A DNA stretch of 64,000 bases from Streptomyces sp. GESEQ-4. GTDB lineage: Bacteria; Actinomycetota; Actinomycetes; Streptomycetales; Streptomycetaceae. Below the pieces are notes generated by a model. That model had not been told where the DNA came from. It saw only the letters and a list, made by a program, of their open reading frames with translations, and made no database searches. Shown here one piece after another: positions 54,506-62,707 of the stretch; the stretch's first letter is position 1; each line of letters starts with the position of its first letter. The stretch is from the NCBI RefSeq assembly GCF_017948455.1, contig NZ_JAFFSU010000008.1, positions 124,001 to 188,000 on the forward strand. The letters are read 5' to 3'. Position numbers and translations under genes: made by a program.

Positions 54506-56557
54506 ATGCCCGAAGTCAACCGGCGCCGATTCCTCCAAGTGGCGGGCGCCACCACGGCCTTCGCCGCCCTGTCGAGCAGCATCGAGCGCGCCGCCGCGCT
54601 CCCCGCGAACCACCGCACGGGGTCGATCGAGGATGTCGAGCACATCGTCGTCCTGATGCAGGAGAACCGTTCTTTCGACCACTACTACGGTGCGCTCAGA
54701 GGCGTCCGTGGCTTCGGTGACCCGCGGCCCGTGACCCAGCAGAACGGCAAGTCCATCTGGTACCAGTCGGACGGCACCAAGGACCTGCTGCCCTTCCACC
54801 CGGACGCCGACGACCTCGGTATGCAGTTCCTGGAGGGCCTGCCGCACTCCTGGCCGGACGGGCAGGCCGCGTACAACGAGGGCGAGTACGACAAGTGGGT
54901 GCCCGCGAAGGGCTCCACCACGATGGCGTACCTGACCCGCGACGACATCCCGTTCCACTACGCGCTCGCCGACAAGTTCACCATCTGCGACGCCTACCAC
55001 TGCTCGTTCATCGGCTCGACCGACCCGAACCGCTACTACATGTGGACGGGTTACACCGGCAACGACGGCACCGGCGGCGGCCCGGTCCTCGGCAACGACG
55101 AGCTGGGCTACGGCTGGACCACGTACCCCGAGCGCCTGGAACAGGCCGGGATCTCCTGGAAGATCTACCAGGACATCGGCGACGGCCTGGACGCGGCCGG
55201 CTCCTGGGGCTGGATCCAGGACGCCTACCGCGGCAACTACGGCGACAACTCCCTGCTGTACTTCAACAAGTACCGCAATGCCAAGCCCGGCGACCCCTGG
55301 TACGACAAGGCCCGCACCGGCACCGACGTGAAGAACGGCGACGGCTACTTCGACCGGCTGAAGGCCGACGTCAAGGCCGGCAAGCTGCCGCAGATCTCCT
55401 GGATCGCCGCCCCCGAGGCGTTCTCCGAGCACTCCAACTGGCCCTCGAACTACGGCGCCTGGTACATCGCCCAGGTCCTGGACGCGCTCACCGCCAACCC
55501 CGCGGTCTGGGCGAAGACGGCGCTGTTCGTCACGTACGACGAGAACGACGGCTTCTTCGACCACGTCGTACCGCCGCTCCCGCCCAAGTCCGCCGCGCAG
55601 GGCAAGTCGACGGTGGACGTGGAGCTCGACCTCTACAAGGGCGACGCCAACCGGGTGGCCGGCCCCTACGGCCTGGGCCCGCGCGTGCCGATGCTGGTCG
55701 TCTCGCCGTGGAGCAAGGGCGGTTACGTCTGCTCCGAGACCCTGGACCACACCTCGATCCTGCAGTTCATGGAGCGCCGGTTCGGGGTGCGCGAGCCCAA
55801 CATCTCGCCGTGGCGCCGGGCCGTCTGCGGTGACCTCACCTCCGCGTTCGACTTCTCCCGCAAGGACCCGCGCCCTGTCGGCCTGCCGGACACCGACGGC
55901 TACGAGCCGCCGGACCGCGAGCGCCACCCCGACTACAAGCCCACCCCGCCCGCCGACTCGCGCCTGCCCAAGCAGGAGCGCGGTCTGCGCCGGTCCCGGC
56001 CGCTCAAGTACGCCCCGTACGTGGACGGTTCGGCCGACACCGCGGCCGGGAAGTTCACGCTCACCTTCGCCACGGGCGCCAAGGCGGGTGGCGCCTTCCA
56101 CGTCACCTCCGGCAACCGCACCGACGGCCCGTGGATGTACACCACCGAGGCGGGCAAGTCGATCGCGGACACCTGGAACTCGGCGTACTCCAGCGGCTCG
56201 TACGACCTGACGGTGCACGGTCCGAACGGCTTCGTGCGCGCCTTCAAGGGCGCGAACAAGACCGCCGGACCCGAGGTCACCGCCCGGCACAGGGGCGGCG
56301 ACCTGGAGCTGACCTTCACCAACAAGGGCTCCGCGACGGTGGAGCTGAAGGTCGCCGACGGCTACGGCGGCCGGACGCGGCGGTTCGTGGTGCGGCGCGG
56401 TGCCACCGTGCGGCACAGCTTCGGCCTCGGGGCGAGCGGGCAGTGGTACGACCTGACGGTCACGTCCGCCTCCGACTCCGCGTTCCTGCGGCGCTTCGCC
56501 GGACGGGTCGAGACCGGGCGTCCCGGGGTGAGCGACCCGGCCGTCATCACCGAATGA
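54506..56557 (+). CDS. Tat-exported phosphocholine-specific phospholipase C
   Basis: A 683-residue precursor with Tat motif NRRRFLQVAG (residues 5-14). The phosphoesterase domain starts with EHIVVLMQENRSFDHYYGAL, whose Glu and Asn bind metal, and includes FVTYDENDGFFDHV and VPMLVVSPWSKGGYV. Two C-terminal repeats of about 90 residues (TLTFATGAKAGGAFHVTSGN; LELTFTNKGSATVELKV) are DUF756 domains. This is the PlcH/PlcN type architecture; such enzymes hydrolyse phosphatidylcholine or sphingomyelin outside the cell and are often phosphate-regulated. I chose ATG 54506 over an earlier in-frame start because the Tat motif follows it at normal distance and GGGAGAGG lies upstream. No clear Pho box was found. 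Confidence 0.93.
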   Translation: MPEVNRRRFLQVAGATTAFAALSSSIERAAALPANHRTGSIEDVEHIVVLMQENRSFDHYYGALRGVRGFGDPRPVTQQNGKSIWYQSDGTKDLLPFHPDADDLGMQFLEGLPHSWPDGQAAYNEGEYDKWVPAKGSTTMAYLTRDDIPFHYALADKFTICDAYHCSFIGSTDPNRYYMWTGYTGNDGTGGGPVLGNDELGYGWTTYPERLEQAGISWKIYQDIGDGLDAAGSWGWIQDAYRGNYGDNSLLYFNKYRNAKPGDPWYDKARTGTDVKNGDGYFDRLKADVKAGKLPQISWIAAPEAFSEHSNWPSNYGAWYIAQVLDALTANPAVWAKTALFVTYDENDGFFDHVVPPLPPKSAAQGKSTVDVELDLYKGDANRVAGPYGLGPRVPMLVVSPWSKGGYVCSETLDHTSILQFMERRFGVREPNISPWRRAVCGDLTSAFDFSRKDPRPVGLPDTDGYEPPDRERHPDYKPTPPADSRLPKQERGLRRSRPLKYAPYVDGSADTAAGKFTLTFATGAKAGGAFHVTSGNRTDGPWMYTTEAGKSIADTWNSAYSSGSYDLTVHGPNGFVRAFKGANKTAGPEVTARHRGGDLELTFTNKGSATVELKVADGYGGRTRRFVVRRGATVRHSFGLGASGQWYDLTVTSASDSAFLRRFAGRVETGRPGVSDPAVITE

Positions 56558-56645
56558 CCGTCACTGCAATAGGGCGGTAAAGCCTGATGCGTACGGGATG
56601 GCCGGGGCTGGTCAGGTGCTGGTGTGCTCGGGGTAGTGTGCCCCG

Positions 56646-57527
56646 GTGACCACGCATTCGAACACACCTGCAGGCTGGTACGCCGATCCGCACGGCGCGC
56701 CCCGGACCCTCCGCTACTGGGACGGGGCGCAGTGGACCGAGCACACCGCGCCGGACCAACAGGCGCAGGCGCAGCACGCCGGGCCGGTGCCGCAGCAGCA
56801 GGCCGCTCCGGTGCAGCAGCAGCCGCAGCAGGCCGCTCCGGTGCAGCAGCAGCCGGGCGGTCAGGATCCGCGGGTGCAGCGTCAGGTGCAGCAGCAGGCC
56901 GGAGTCGCCGGGGGCGGCTCCGGCGGCGGCACCCTGTTCACCGAGCCGGTCCTGGTGGTGAACCAGAAGGCCAAGCTGATCGAGCTGACCAACGAGTACA
57001 AGGTCATGGACCAGCACGGCAACCAGCTCGGCTCGGTCGTCCAGGTCGGGCAGAGCGCGCTGAAGAAGGCGCTGCGCTTCGTCGCCAGCCTGGATCAGTA
57101 CATGACGCACAAGCTGGAGATCCGGGACGCCTACGGGCAGCCCGTGCTGCTGCTGACCCGGCCGCGCAAGTTCATCAAGTCCCGGGTGATCGTGACCCGT
57201 CCGGACGGACAGCCGGTCGGTGAGATCGTCCAGCAGAACGTCTTCGGGAAGATCAACTTCGCGATGATCGTGAACGGCCAGCAGGCCGGCGCGATCAAGG
57301 CGGAGAACTGGCGGGCCTGGAACTTCGCGATCGTGGACCACGCCGACAACGAGGTCGCCCGGATCACCAAGACCTGGGAGGGCCTCGCCAAGACGATGTT
57401 CACGACCGCGGACAACTACGTTCTCCAGGTCCACTACCAGCTGCCCGAGCCCCTGCTGAGCCTCGTGGTCGCGACGGCGCTGACCGTCGACACGGCGCTC
57501 AAGCAGGACAAGCGCGGCCTGGGCTGA
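56646..57527 (+). CDS. DUF2510 / LURP-one-related (scramblase-like) protein
   Basis: A 293-residue protein. Residues 8-35 are a DUF2510 domain (AGWYADPHGAPRTLRYWDGA), then comes a Gln-rich spacer of about 60 residues and a C-terminal Tubby/LURP-one-like beta-barrel (LFTEPVLVVNQKAKLIELTN; LEIRDAYGQPVLLLTRPRK). The spacer includes a 30-bp exact tandem duplication (56795-56824, 56825-56854) coding QQAAPVQQQP twice. GTG 56646 follows GGGGTAG. The fold binds lipids or membranes in other organisms; its role in Streptomyces is unknown. Its stop lies 14 bp from the stop of the convergent transporter gene. Confidence 0.83.
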   Translation: MTTHSNTPAGWYADPHGAPRTLRYWDGAQWTEHTAPDQQAQAQHAGPVPQQQAAPVQQQPQQAAPVQQQPGGQDPRVQRQVQQQAGVAGGGSGGGTLFTEPVLVVNQKAKLIELTNEYKVMDQHGNQLGSVVQVGQSALKKALRFVASLDQYMTHKLEIRDAYGQPVLLLTRPRKFIKSRVIVTRPDGQPVGEIVQQNVFGKINFAMIVNGQQAGAIKAENWRAWNFAIVDHADNEVARITKTWEGLAKTMFTTADNYVLQVHYQLPEPLLSLVVATALTVDTALKQDKRGLG

Positions 57528-57541
57528 CGTCCCGCACGTGC

Positions 57542-58492
57542 TCACAGCGGTGTCAGGTGCCCCGGTTCGGCATGCCGGGGCATCGACGCCGGGACGACCG
57601 GCACCAACGCCGGTTCCGGTGACGCCGATTCGGGCTCCAGGGCGAGTACGGCGGCCACCGGGTGGTTCTCGGGAGTGACCCGGGTCAGCAGCACCACACC
57701 CCAGGACGCCAGCCCCGCTCCCGCCAGCGCGACGAGCACACCGAGCGCGCCGCCCCGCAGCCCCTCGCCCAGCAGCGACAGCCCGATCACCGCGGCGGCC
57801 ACCGGGTTGGCCAGCGTCACCACGGCGAGCGGGGCACCCAGGCCGCCCCGGTAGGCGAACTGCGCCAGCAGCAGCCCGCCGACGGCGAAGACCGCGACGA
57901 GCAGCGCCACCCCGATCACCTGCCAACTGAGCAGCGGCCCAGAGCCGTCCGTGGCGGCGACCGTCACGGTCTGGGTGAGCGCGGACCCGACCCCGGAGGC
58001 GAAGCCGGACGCGGCGGCGTGCCGCAGCCCCGACCGGTCGCCCGGCCGCCCCAACAGGCCGATCAGCGTCACACTCACCCCCGCGACCGCCAGCGCCTCC
58101 GGCACGCTCAGCACCTGGCCGGGCTCGGACCCGGACGCCGCCACGACGAGGATCGCGGCGAGCCCGACCAGCGTGAACACCGTGCCCCGCCACTCCACCG
58201 CGCTGACCCGCCGCCCGGCCATCCGCGCCCCCATCGGCACCGCGGCGACCAACGTGAGCGCACCCAGCGGCTGTACGACGGTCAGCGGACCGTACCGGAG
58301 CGCCACGACGTGCATGACCGCGCCGGCCGCGTTGAGCGCGACCGAGGACCACCAGGCGCCGGTGCCGAGCAGCCGCAGCAGGCTCGCCCCCTTCGTGCGG
58401 GAGGCCAGCCGTTCCTGGGCGACCGCCGCGGACGCGTAGGCGACGGCTGAGAACAGGGACAGGACGACGGCGACCAGCGTGCCGCCGCTCAT
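57542..58492 (-). CDS. DMT-superfamily transporter
   Basis: A 316-residue membrane protein with nine or ten hydrophobic segments arranged as two similar halves, as in EamA/NIPA-like drug/metabolite transporters (ALRYGPLTVVQPLGALTLV; LGAPLAVVTLANPVAAAVIG). ATG 58492 overlaps the stop of the PAP2 gene (ATGA), so both are translated together. The C-terminal 35 residues are a Pro/Glu-rich tail. Substrate unknown. With the phosphatase it probably forms the target operon of the divergent TetR regulator. Confidence 0.87.
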   Translation of the reverse strand: MSGGTLVAVVLSLFSAVAYASAAVAQERLASRTKGASLLRLLGTGAWWSSVALNAAGAVMHVVALRYGPLTVVQPLGALTLVAAVPMGARMAGRRVSAVEWRGTVFTLVGLAAILVVAASGSEPGQVLSVPEALAVAGVSVTLIGLLGRPGDRSGLRHAAASGFASGVGSALTQTVTVAATDGSGPLLSWQVIGVALLVAVFAVGGLLLAQFAYRGGLGAPLAVVTLANPVAAAVIGLSLLGEGLRGGALGVLVALAGAGLASWGVVLLTRVTPENHPVAAVLALEPESASPEPALVPVVPASMPRHAEPGHLTPL

Positions 58493-59289
58493 CGTCCGGC
58501 CCCCACCAGGACGTGCTCGTCGGCGGGCGCGAGCGCCGCCTGCTGACCGCGTCCGGCGGTCGTGCGGGTCCGGTGCGGCAGTTGGATCACGGCGAGCGCG
58601 AGTCCGAGCATCGCCGCCGCCACGATCGCGTCGAGCCAGTAGTGGTTGGCCGTGCCCACGATCACGAGCAGCGTCAGCATCGGGTGCAGCAGCCACAGCC
58701 AGCGCCAGCGCGACCGCGTCGCCACGATCAGGCCGATCGCCACCATCAGCGCCCACCCGAAGTGCAGCGAGGGCATCGCCGCGAACTGGTTCGACAGGGT
58801 GTCCGTCTGCGGTGAGCCGTAGACCGACGGCCCGTACACGTGCGCGGTGTCCATCAGGCCGGTCGCGGCCAGCATGCGCGGCGGGGCCAGCGGGAACGCG
58901 AGGTGCACCACCAGTGCGGCGGCGGTGACCGCGGCGAGGATCCGGCGGGCCCAGACGTAGTGCGCCGGGCGCCGCAGATACAGCCAGATCAGGAAGGCCG
59001 CGGTGGCCGGGAAGTGGACGGTGGCGTAGTAGGTGTTCGCGAGGTGCACCAGCGTGCCGTCGTGCAGCAGCAGGGACTGCACCGCGCCTTCGCCGGGGAG
59101 ACGCACCGCTCGTTCCAGGTCCCACACGTGGTGTGCGTTGCGGAAGGCTTCGCCGGTGTGGCCCGTCGCCAGCATGCGGCCGAGCTTGTAGACGAGGAAG
59201 AGCCCTGCGACGAGCAGGAGCTCACGGACGAGCGGCGGCCGCGCTATCGCGTCGGACTCCGCTTCGGCAGGCTCGGTGCGGGCATTCAT
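58489..59289 (-). CDS. PAP2-superfamily membrane phosphatase / inositol phosphotransferase-like
   Basis: A 266-residue membrane protein with six predicted spans. PRMLAATGLMD, MPSLHFGWALMV and GTANHYWLDAIVA are the PAP2_3 motifs; the His of SLHF and of NHYWLD form the catalytic pair. Relatives act on lipid or inositol phosphates at the membrane. ATG 59289 is preceded by AAAGGGCCGGGGG. It is the first gene of a pair with the DMT transporter and diverges from the TetR gene across a region full of 16-bp repeats. Confidence 0.87.
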   Translation of the reverse strand: MNARTEPAEAESDAIARPPLVRELLLVAGLFLVYKLGRMLATGHTGEAFRNAHHVWDLERAVRLPGEGAVQSLLLHDGTLVHLANTYYATVHFPATAAFLIWLYLRRPAHYVWARRILAAVTAAALVVHLAFPLAPPRMLAATGLMDTAHVYGPSVYGSPQTDTLSNQFAAMPSLHFGWALMVAIGLIVATRSRWRWLWLLHPMLTLLVIVGTANHYWLDAIVAAAMLGLALAVIQLPHRTRTTAGRGQQAALAPADEHVLVGAGR

Positions 59290-59340
59290 CCCCCGGCCCT
59301 TTCTCGCTGACGTGGTGCTGTGGGTGGAGCGGGTGGCTCA

Positions 59341-59452
59341 CCGATACGGCCCTGTACCGATACGCGCCGGTGCCGATACTAGTCCGTTTCGATACGTCAC
59401 TGTACCGATACGACGGAGTACCGGTACAGTGGTGTATCGATAGACGTACGCC
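59341..59452. repeat. Seven-unit 16-bp palindromic-site array, probable TetR operator array
   Basis: A CCGATAC-like heptamer begins at 59341, 59357, 59373, 59389, 59405, 59421 and 59437, exactly 16 bp apart seven times. The recognisable unit is the 10-bp near-palindrome GTACCGATAC (GTAyCGrTAC), followed by 6 variable bases. Two units contain perfect palindromes: GTACCGGTAC (59418-59427) and TATCGATA (59435-59442). The array fills half of the 215-bp gap between the PAP2 gene and the TetR gene. Spacer bases are not conserved, so selection appears to act on the sites rather than on recent duplication. Confidence 0.88.
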
Positions 59453-59504
59453 ACACTGGAGTGCAGGCCCGGCAGGGTGCCGCAGACGAGCGAGGGGACA
59501 GTCC

Positions 59505-60122
59505 ATGACGTCGCAGGCCGCGGACGGACCGGAGACGGTCACCGCCTCGCGCCGCTCCAAACTGACGCCCGAGCGTGAGCAGGAGTTCTTCGACGCCGTG
59601 CTCGAACAGATCCGCAGCTGCGGATACGACGCCGTGACCATGGACGGCGTCGCCGCCAGCACTCGGTGCAGCAAGTCCACGCTCTACCGGCAGTGGAAGA
59701 CCAAGCCCCAGTTCGTGGCGGCGGCGCTGCGCTCGAACCGCGAGGTCCGCTTCGCGGGCATCGACACCGGATCACTCGCCGAGGACCTGCGCGAGGTCGC
59801 GCGCGCCGCGGCCGAGTGGTCGACGAAGGACGCCACCACGCTGATGCAGGCGCTCGGGCACGCCGTCATGCAGGACAAGGAGCTTCAGCAGGCGCTGCGT
59901 GAGGCGCTCGTCGAGCCGGAGGTCGCCGCGCTGGAGGAGATCCTCCGGCGTGGGGTCGAGCGGGGCGAGGTCGCGGCTGACCATCCCGCGCTGCCGTATG
60001 TCGCCGCGCAGATGTTCGGCGTCCAGCGCGTGCGACCGGTACTCGAAGGGGAATCCGCCGACCCGGAGTATCTGTTGAGATTCGTGGAGGCCGCCGTGCT
60101 CCCGGCACTCGGCCTGACCTGA
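59505..60122 (+). CDS. TetR-family regulator
   Basis: A 205-residue regulator. The helix-turn-helix lies at about residues 28-70 (FFDAVLEQIRSCGYDAVTMD, VAASTRCSKSTLYRQWKTK). The rest is the all-helical ligand-binding domain of the family. ATG 59505 has GAGGGGAC 6 nt upstream. It diverges from the PAP2/DMT pair, and the array of seven sites between them is its likely target, giving tight control of both directions. The inducer is unknown. A strong hairpin follows 80 bp after the stop. Confidence 0.93.
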   Translation: MTSQAADGPETVTASRRSKLTPEREQEFFDAVLEQIRSCGYDAVTMDGVAASTRCSKSTLYRQWKTKPQFVAAALRSNREVRFAGIDTGSLAEDLREVARAAAEWSTKDATTLMQALGHAVMQDKELQQALREALVEPEVAALEEILRRGVERGEVAADHPALPYVAAQMFGVQRVRPVLEGESADPEYLLRFVEAAVLPALGLT

Positions 60123-60203
60123 GACCCAGGCCGCCGTCCATGGGATGACTGGACGGTGACCTGTCCGCGCCGCACCGTGGGGACGGGGGCGGCGCGCACC
60201 CCC

Positions 60204-60249
60204 CGGCCGGGTGGGGTGCCCTTTGAGCGGAGGGCGCCCCACCCGGCCG
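60204..60249. terminator. Bidirectional hairpin terminator
   Basis: CGGCCGGGTGGGGTGCCCT (60204-60222) pairs with AGGGCGCCCCACCCGGCCG (60231-60249) over 19 bp with one G-T wobble and an 8-nt loop. It lies between the convergent TetR and DUF2510 genes. Confidence 0.88.
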
Positions 60250-60277
60250 ACTCATGTCCGGGGCACGGAGCAGCGGC

Positions 60278-61264
60278 TCACACGTCCTGGCCGCTGCCGC
60301 CGCCGGACGCCGTCTTGATGCCCTTGGCGATCTCGTCGAGGACGGTCTGCTTCTCACTGACGTCCACGCCCAGCCGGACGACGACGATCTGCTGGGGGTT
60401 CGCGGGCGAGGGGAAGGCGAGCGACTCGACGTACCCGTCGGAGCCCTTGCTGGTGACCGCCTTCCAGCGGACCTGGTAGCCCTTCTGCCCGGCCACGGTG
60501 ACGGCCTTGGAGGCCAGCACCGGGTGCGAGGTGATCTTGCCGTAGGACTTGCCGCCGTACGACTGCTCGGCGTTCTCCGCGATGTCCGCCTTGGCGACCT
60601 GCTCGGCCGTGCTGCCCTTGGTGCCCAGCACGAGGGCGGGCGCCGAGTACGCGCCGCCCTTGGTGCAGGTCGCGGAGGTGTCGCCGGGGCACTTGTAGGA
60701 GGCGTCCGAGGTGACCGAGGCGCCGACCGACAACTGCTGGCCGTACCAGCCGTCGGGAATGGGGATGCTGATCCCGCTGACCGGGTCGGTCACCGAACCG
60801 CTGTCGATCTTCGGCGCCTCGGACCCCTCGGGCGAGGGTGAGGGCGAGGGACCGCCGGAGCCACCCGACCCGCCGTCGCCGAAGGGCCCGCCCTGTCCGC
60901 CGGGACCGCCCTGTCCGTCCGGCGCCTGCGGTGACGAGTCCGCCGCGCTGCCGCCCCCGCCGTCGTCCTTGGACAGCGCGTACACGCCCACGCCGATGCT
61001 CGCGAGGACCGCGGCCGCCACCGCGACGGCTATCCCGGTCCGCAGCCCGCGCCGCGCACCGGCGGGAGGCTGCACGGGATACGCGGGGTAGGCCGGAAAC
61101 GCGCCCCCGGCGCCGGGCTGCGTCGGGGGACCCCAAGCGGCGCCCGACCCCGCCGGGCGGGTCTGGTCCGTCCATGCCTTGCCGTCCCACCAGCGTTCGG
61201 TGGGAGGACCGTCACTTGTCTGCCCGGGGTCGGGGTGCCAGCCGGGGGGAGTCTCCTGCGTCAT
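60278..61264 (-). CDS. DUF2510 single-span membrane protein
   Basis: A 328-residue protein: N-terminal DUF2510 domain (PPGWHPDPGQ; RWWDGKAWTDQ), a Pro-rich linker, one membrane span (TGIAVAVAAAVLASIGVGVY), a Gly/Ser/Pro-rich stretch and an extracytoplasmic domain of about 180 residues with two Cys (KCPGDTSATCTKGG). The outer domain has no motif I recognise (ISIPIPDGWYGQQLSV is its start). ATG 61264 is the only good start. The gene stands alone between a terminator and the anmK gene. Confidence 0.82.
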   Translation of the reverse strand: MTQETPPGWHPDPGQTSDGPPTERWWDGKAWTDQTRPAGSGAAWGPPTQPGAGGAFPAYPAYPVQPPAGARRGLRTGIAVAVAAAVLASIGVGVYALSKDDGGGGSAADSSPQAPDGQGGPGGQGGPFGDGGSGGSGGPSPSPSPEGSEAPKIDSGSVTDPVSGISIPIPDGWYGQQLSVGASVTSDASYKCPGDTSATCTKGGAYSAPALVLGTKGSTAEQVAKADIAENAEQSYGGKSYGKITSHPVLASKAVTVAGQKGYQVRWKAVTSKGSDGYVESLAFPSPANPQQIVVVRLGVDVSEKQTVLDEIAKGIKTASGGGSGQDV

Positions 61265-61333
61265 GACCCCACCGTATGAGGCGTCGGTGAAAGGCGGATG
61301 AGAAGACCGGGACCGGAACAGGTGCGAGCGTGC

Positions 61334-62488
61334 TCATTTCAGGACGAGTCGTACGGGGAACTCGGCCGCCGGCGCCGGAAGGCGCAGTCCGTCCCGGCCG
61401 GGCGTCACCGAACCGAGCACGCGCGCGTGCCGTGCGCCCGTGCCCGCCGGATCCGTGCCCGGCAGCCCGTGCACGGTGAGGAACCCGAGCACCGCGAACG
61501 CGTACGCCTCCTTCGCGTCCGACGGCAGCCCCAGCTCGTCGGACGTGCCGAGCGCCACCCCCGGCAGCAACTCGGCGAGCCTCCTCATCAGCACCGGATT
61601 GCGGGTCCCGCCACCCGAGGCGATCACCTCCGTGGCGCCCACCCCGCGCACGGCGTCGGCGACCGTCCGGGCCGTGAGCATGGTCAGCGTGGCGAGCACG
61701 TCCTCGGCGGGCAGCGTCCCGAGCCCGGCGAGCGCCTCGTGCAGATGGCGCAGATGGAACAACTCCTCGCCCGTCGTCTTCGGCGCGGGCAGCGCGTAGT
61801 ACGGCTCGGCCAGCAGCCGCTCCAGCAGCAGATGGTGCACCCGGCCCCGGGCCGCCAGCGCCCCGTCCTGGTCGTACTCCAGACGCCCGCCGCTGAACCC
61901 CCGCGCCGCCGCGTCGATCAGCGCGCACCCCGGACCGGTGTCGAAGGCGGTCCCGTCAGGGGCGGTCAGATTGGCGATGCCCCCGATGTTCAGCGCGACC
62001 GGCGTCCCCGGCCGGCCGCGCAGCCACAGCCGGTCGACCAGCGCGACCAGCGGTGCGCCCTGGCCCCCGGCGGCGATGTCGCGCGGCCGGAAGTCGGCGA
62101 CCACCGGCAGCCCGGTCGCCTCGGCGATCCAGGCGGGCTGCCCGAGCTGAAGCGTGCCGTGCACCCGCCCCTCCGCCACCCAGTGGTAGACGGTCTGCCC
62201 GTGTGAGGCGACCAACTCGGCCCGCCCCTCGCACAGTTCACGGTCGGCCCGCACGGCCGCCGCCGCGAACGCCTGCCCGACCCGCGTGTCCAGCCGGCAC
62301 ACCTCCGCCATCGTGACGGCACCCGGCGGCAGCGCCACCGCCAGCGCGTCCCGCAGCTCCGCGTCATACGGCTCACTCACCATCCCGAGCCGCTTCAGCA
62401 CCAGCGTGTCCCCGACGAGCTCCAACTCGGCCGCCGCCGCGTCGATGGCGTCGTACGACGTGCCCGACATCAGACCGATCACCCGCAT
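61334..62488 (-). CDS. anmK: Anhydro-N-acetylmuramic acid kinase
   Basis: A 384-residue sugar kinase of the ASKHA fold. GLMSGTSYDAIDAAA at the N-terminus, ASHGQTVYHW, VADFRPRDIAAGGQGAPLV, LNIGGIANLT, FDTGPGCALID and ASGGGTRNPVLMRRL are the family blocks in order. It opens and phosphorylates 1,6-anhydro-N-acetylmuramic acid to MurNAc-6-phosphate in cell-wall recycling. ATG 62488 has a loosely spaced GGAGCAAGG upstream. No murQ or other recycling gene is adjacent, so it is a stand-alone gene here. Confidence 0.94.
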   Translation of the reverse strand: MRVIGLMSGTSYDAIDAAAAELELVGDTLVLKRLGMVSEPYDAELRDALAVALPPGAVTMAEVCRLDTRVGQAFAAAAVRADRELCEGRAELVASHGQTVYHWVAEGRVHGTLQLGQPAWIAEATGLPVVADFRPRDIAAGGQGAPLVALVDRLWLRGRPGTPVALNIGGIANLTAPDGTAFDTGPGCALIDAAARGFSGGRLEYDQDGALAARGRVHHLLLERLLAEPYYALPAPKTTGEELFHLRHLHEALAGLGTLPAEDVLATLTMLTARTVADAVRGVGATEVIASGGGTRNPVLMRRLAELLPGVALGTSDELGLPSDAKEAYAFAVLGFLTVHGLPGTDPAGTGARHARVLGSVTPGRDGLRLPAPAAEFPVRLVLK

Positions 62489-62707
62489 CGTCTCAACTCG
62501 CCTTGCTCCTCGAAAGTCGCCTTCGTTCCCACGAGTATTGACGGTGCGTCACCTTCGCAACAGCAGGTGGCACGCCGTCCGCGTCGTCCGCGGGCCCGCG
62601 CTGTCACCCGTGACGGGAACAGCTCCCCGGACCCGCCCGCACCGCGCCGACCGGAGGGCTACGCTCGGGTTCGGTACGTCGTTCGGGCGACTTGGGGAGG
62701 TAGCGGG

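Noticed and set aside
59341..59452. The 16-bp repeat array as a CRISPR or plasmid origin
   Set aside because: Units are too short for CRISPR repeats with spacers, no cas or rep gene is near, and position beside a TetR gene fits an operator array.
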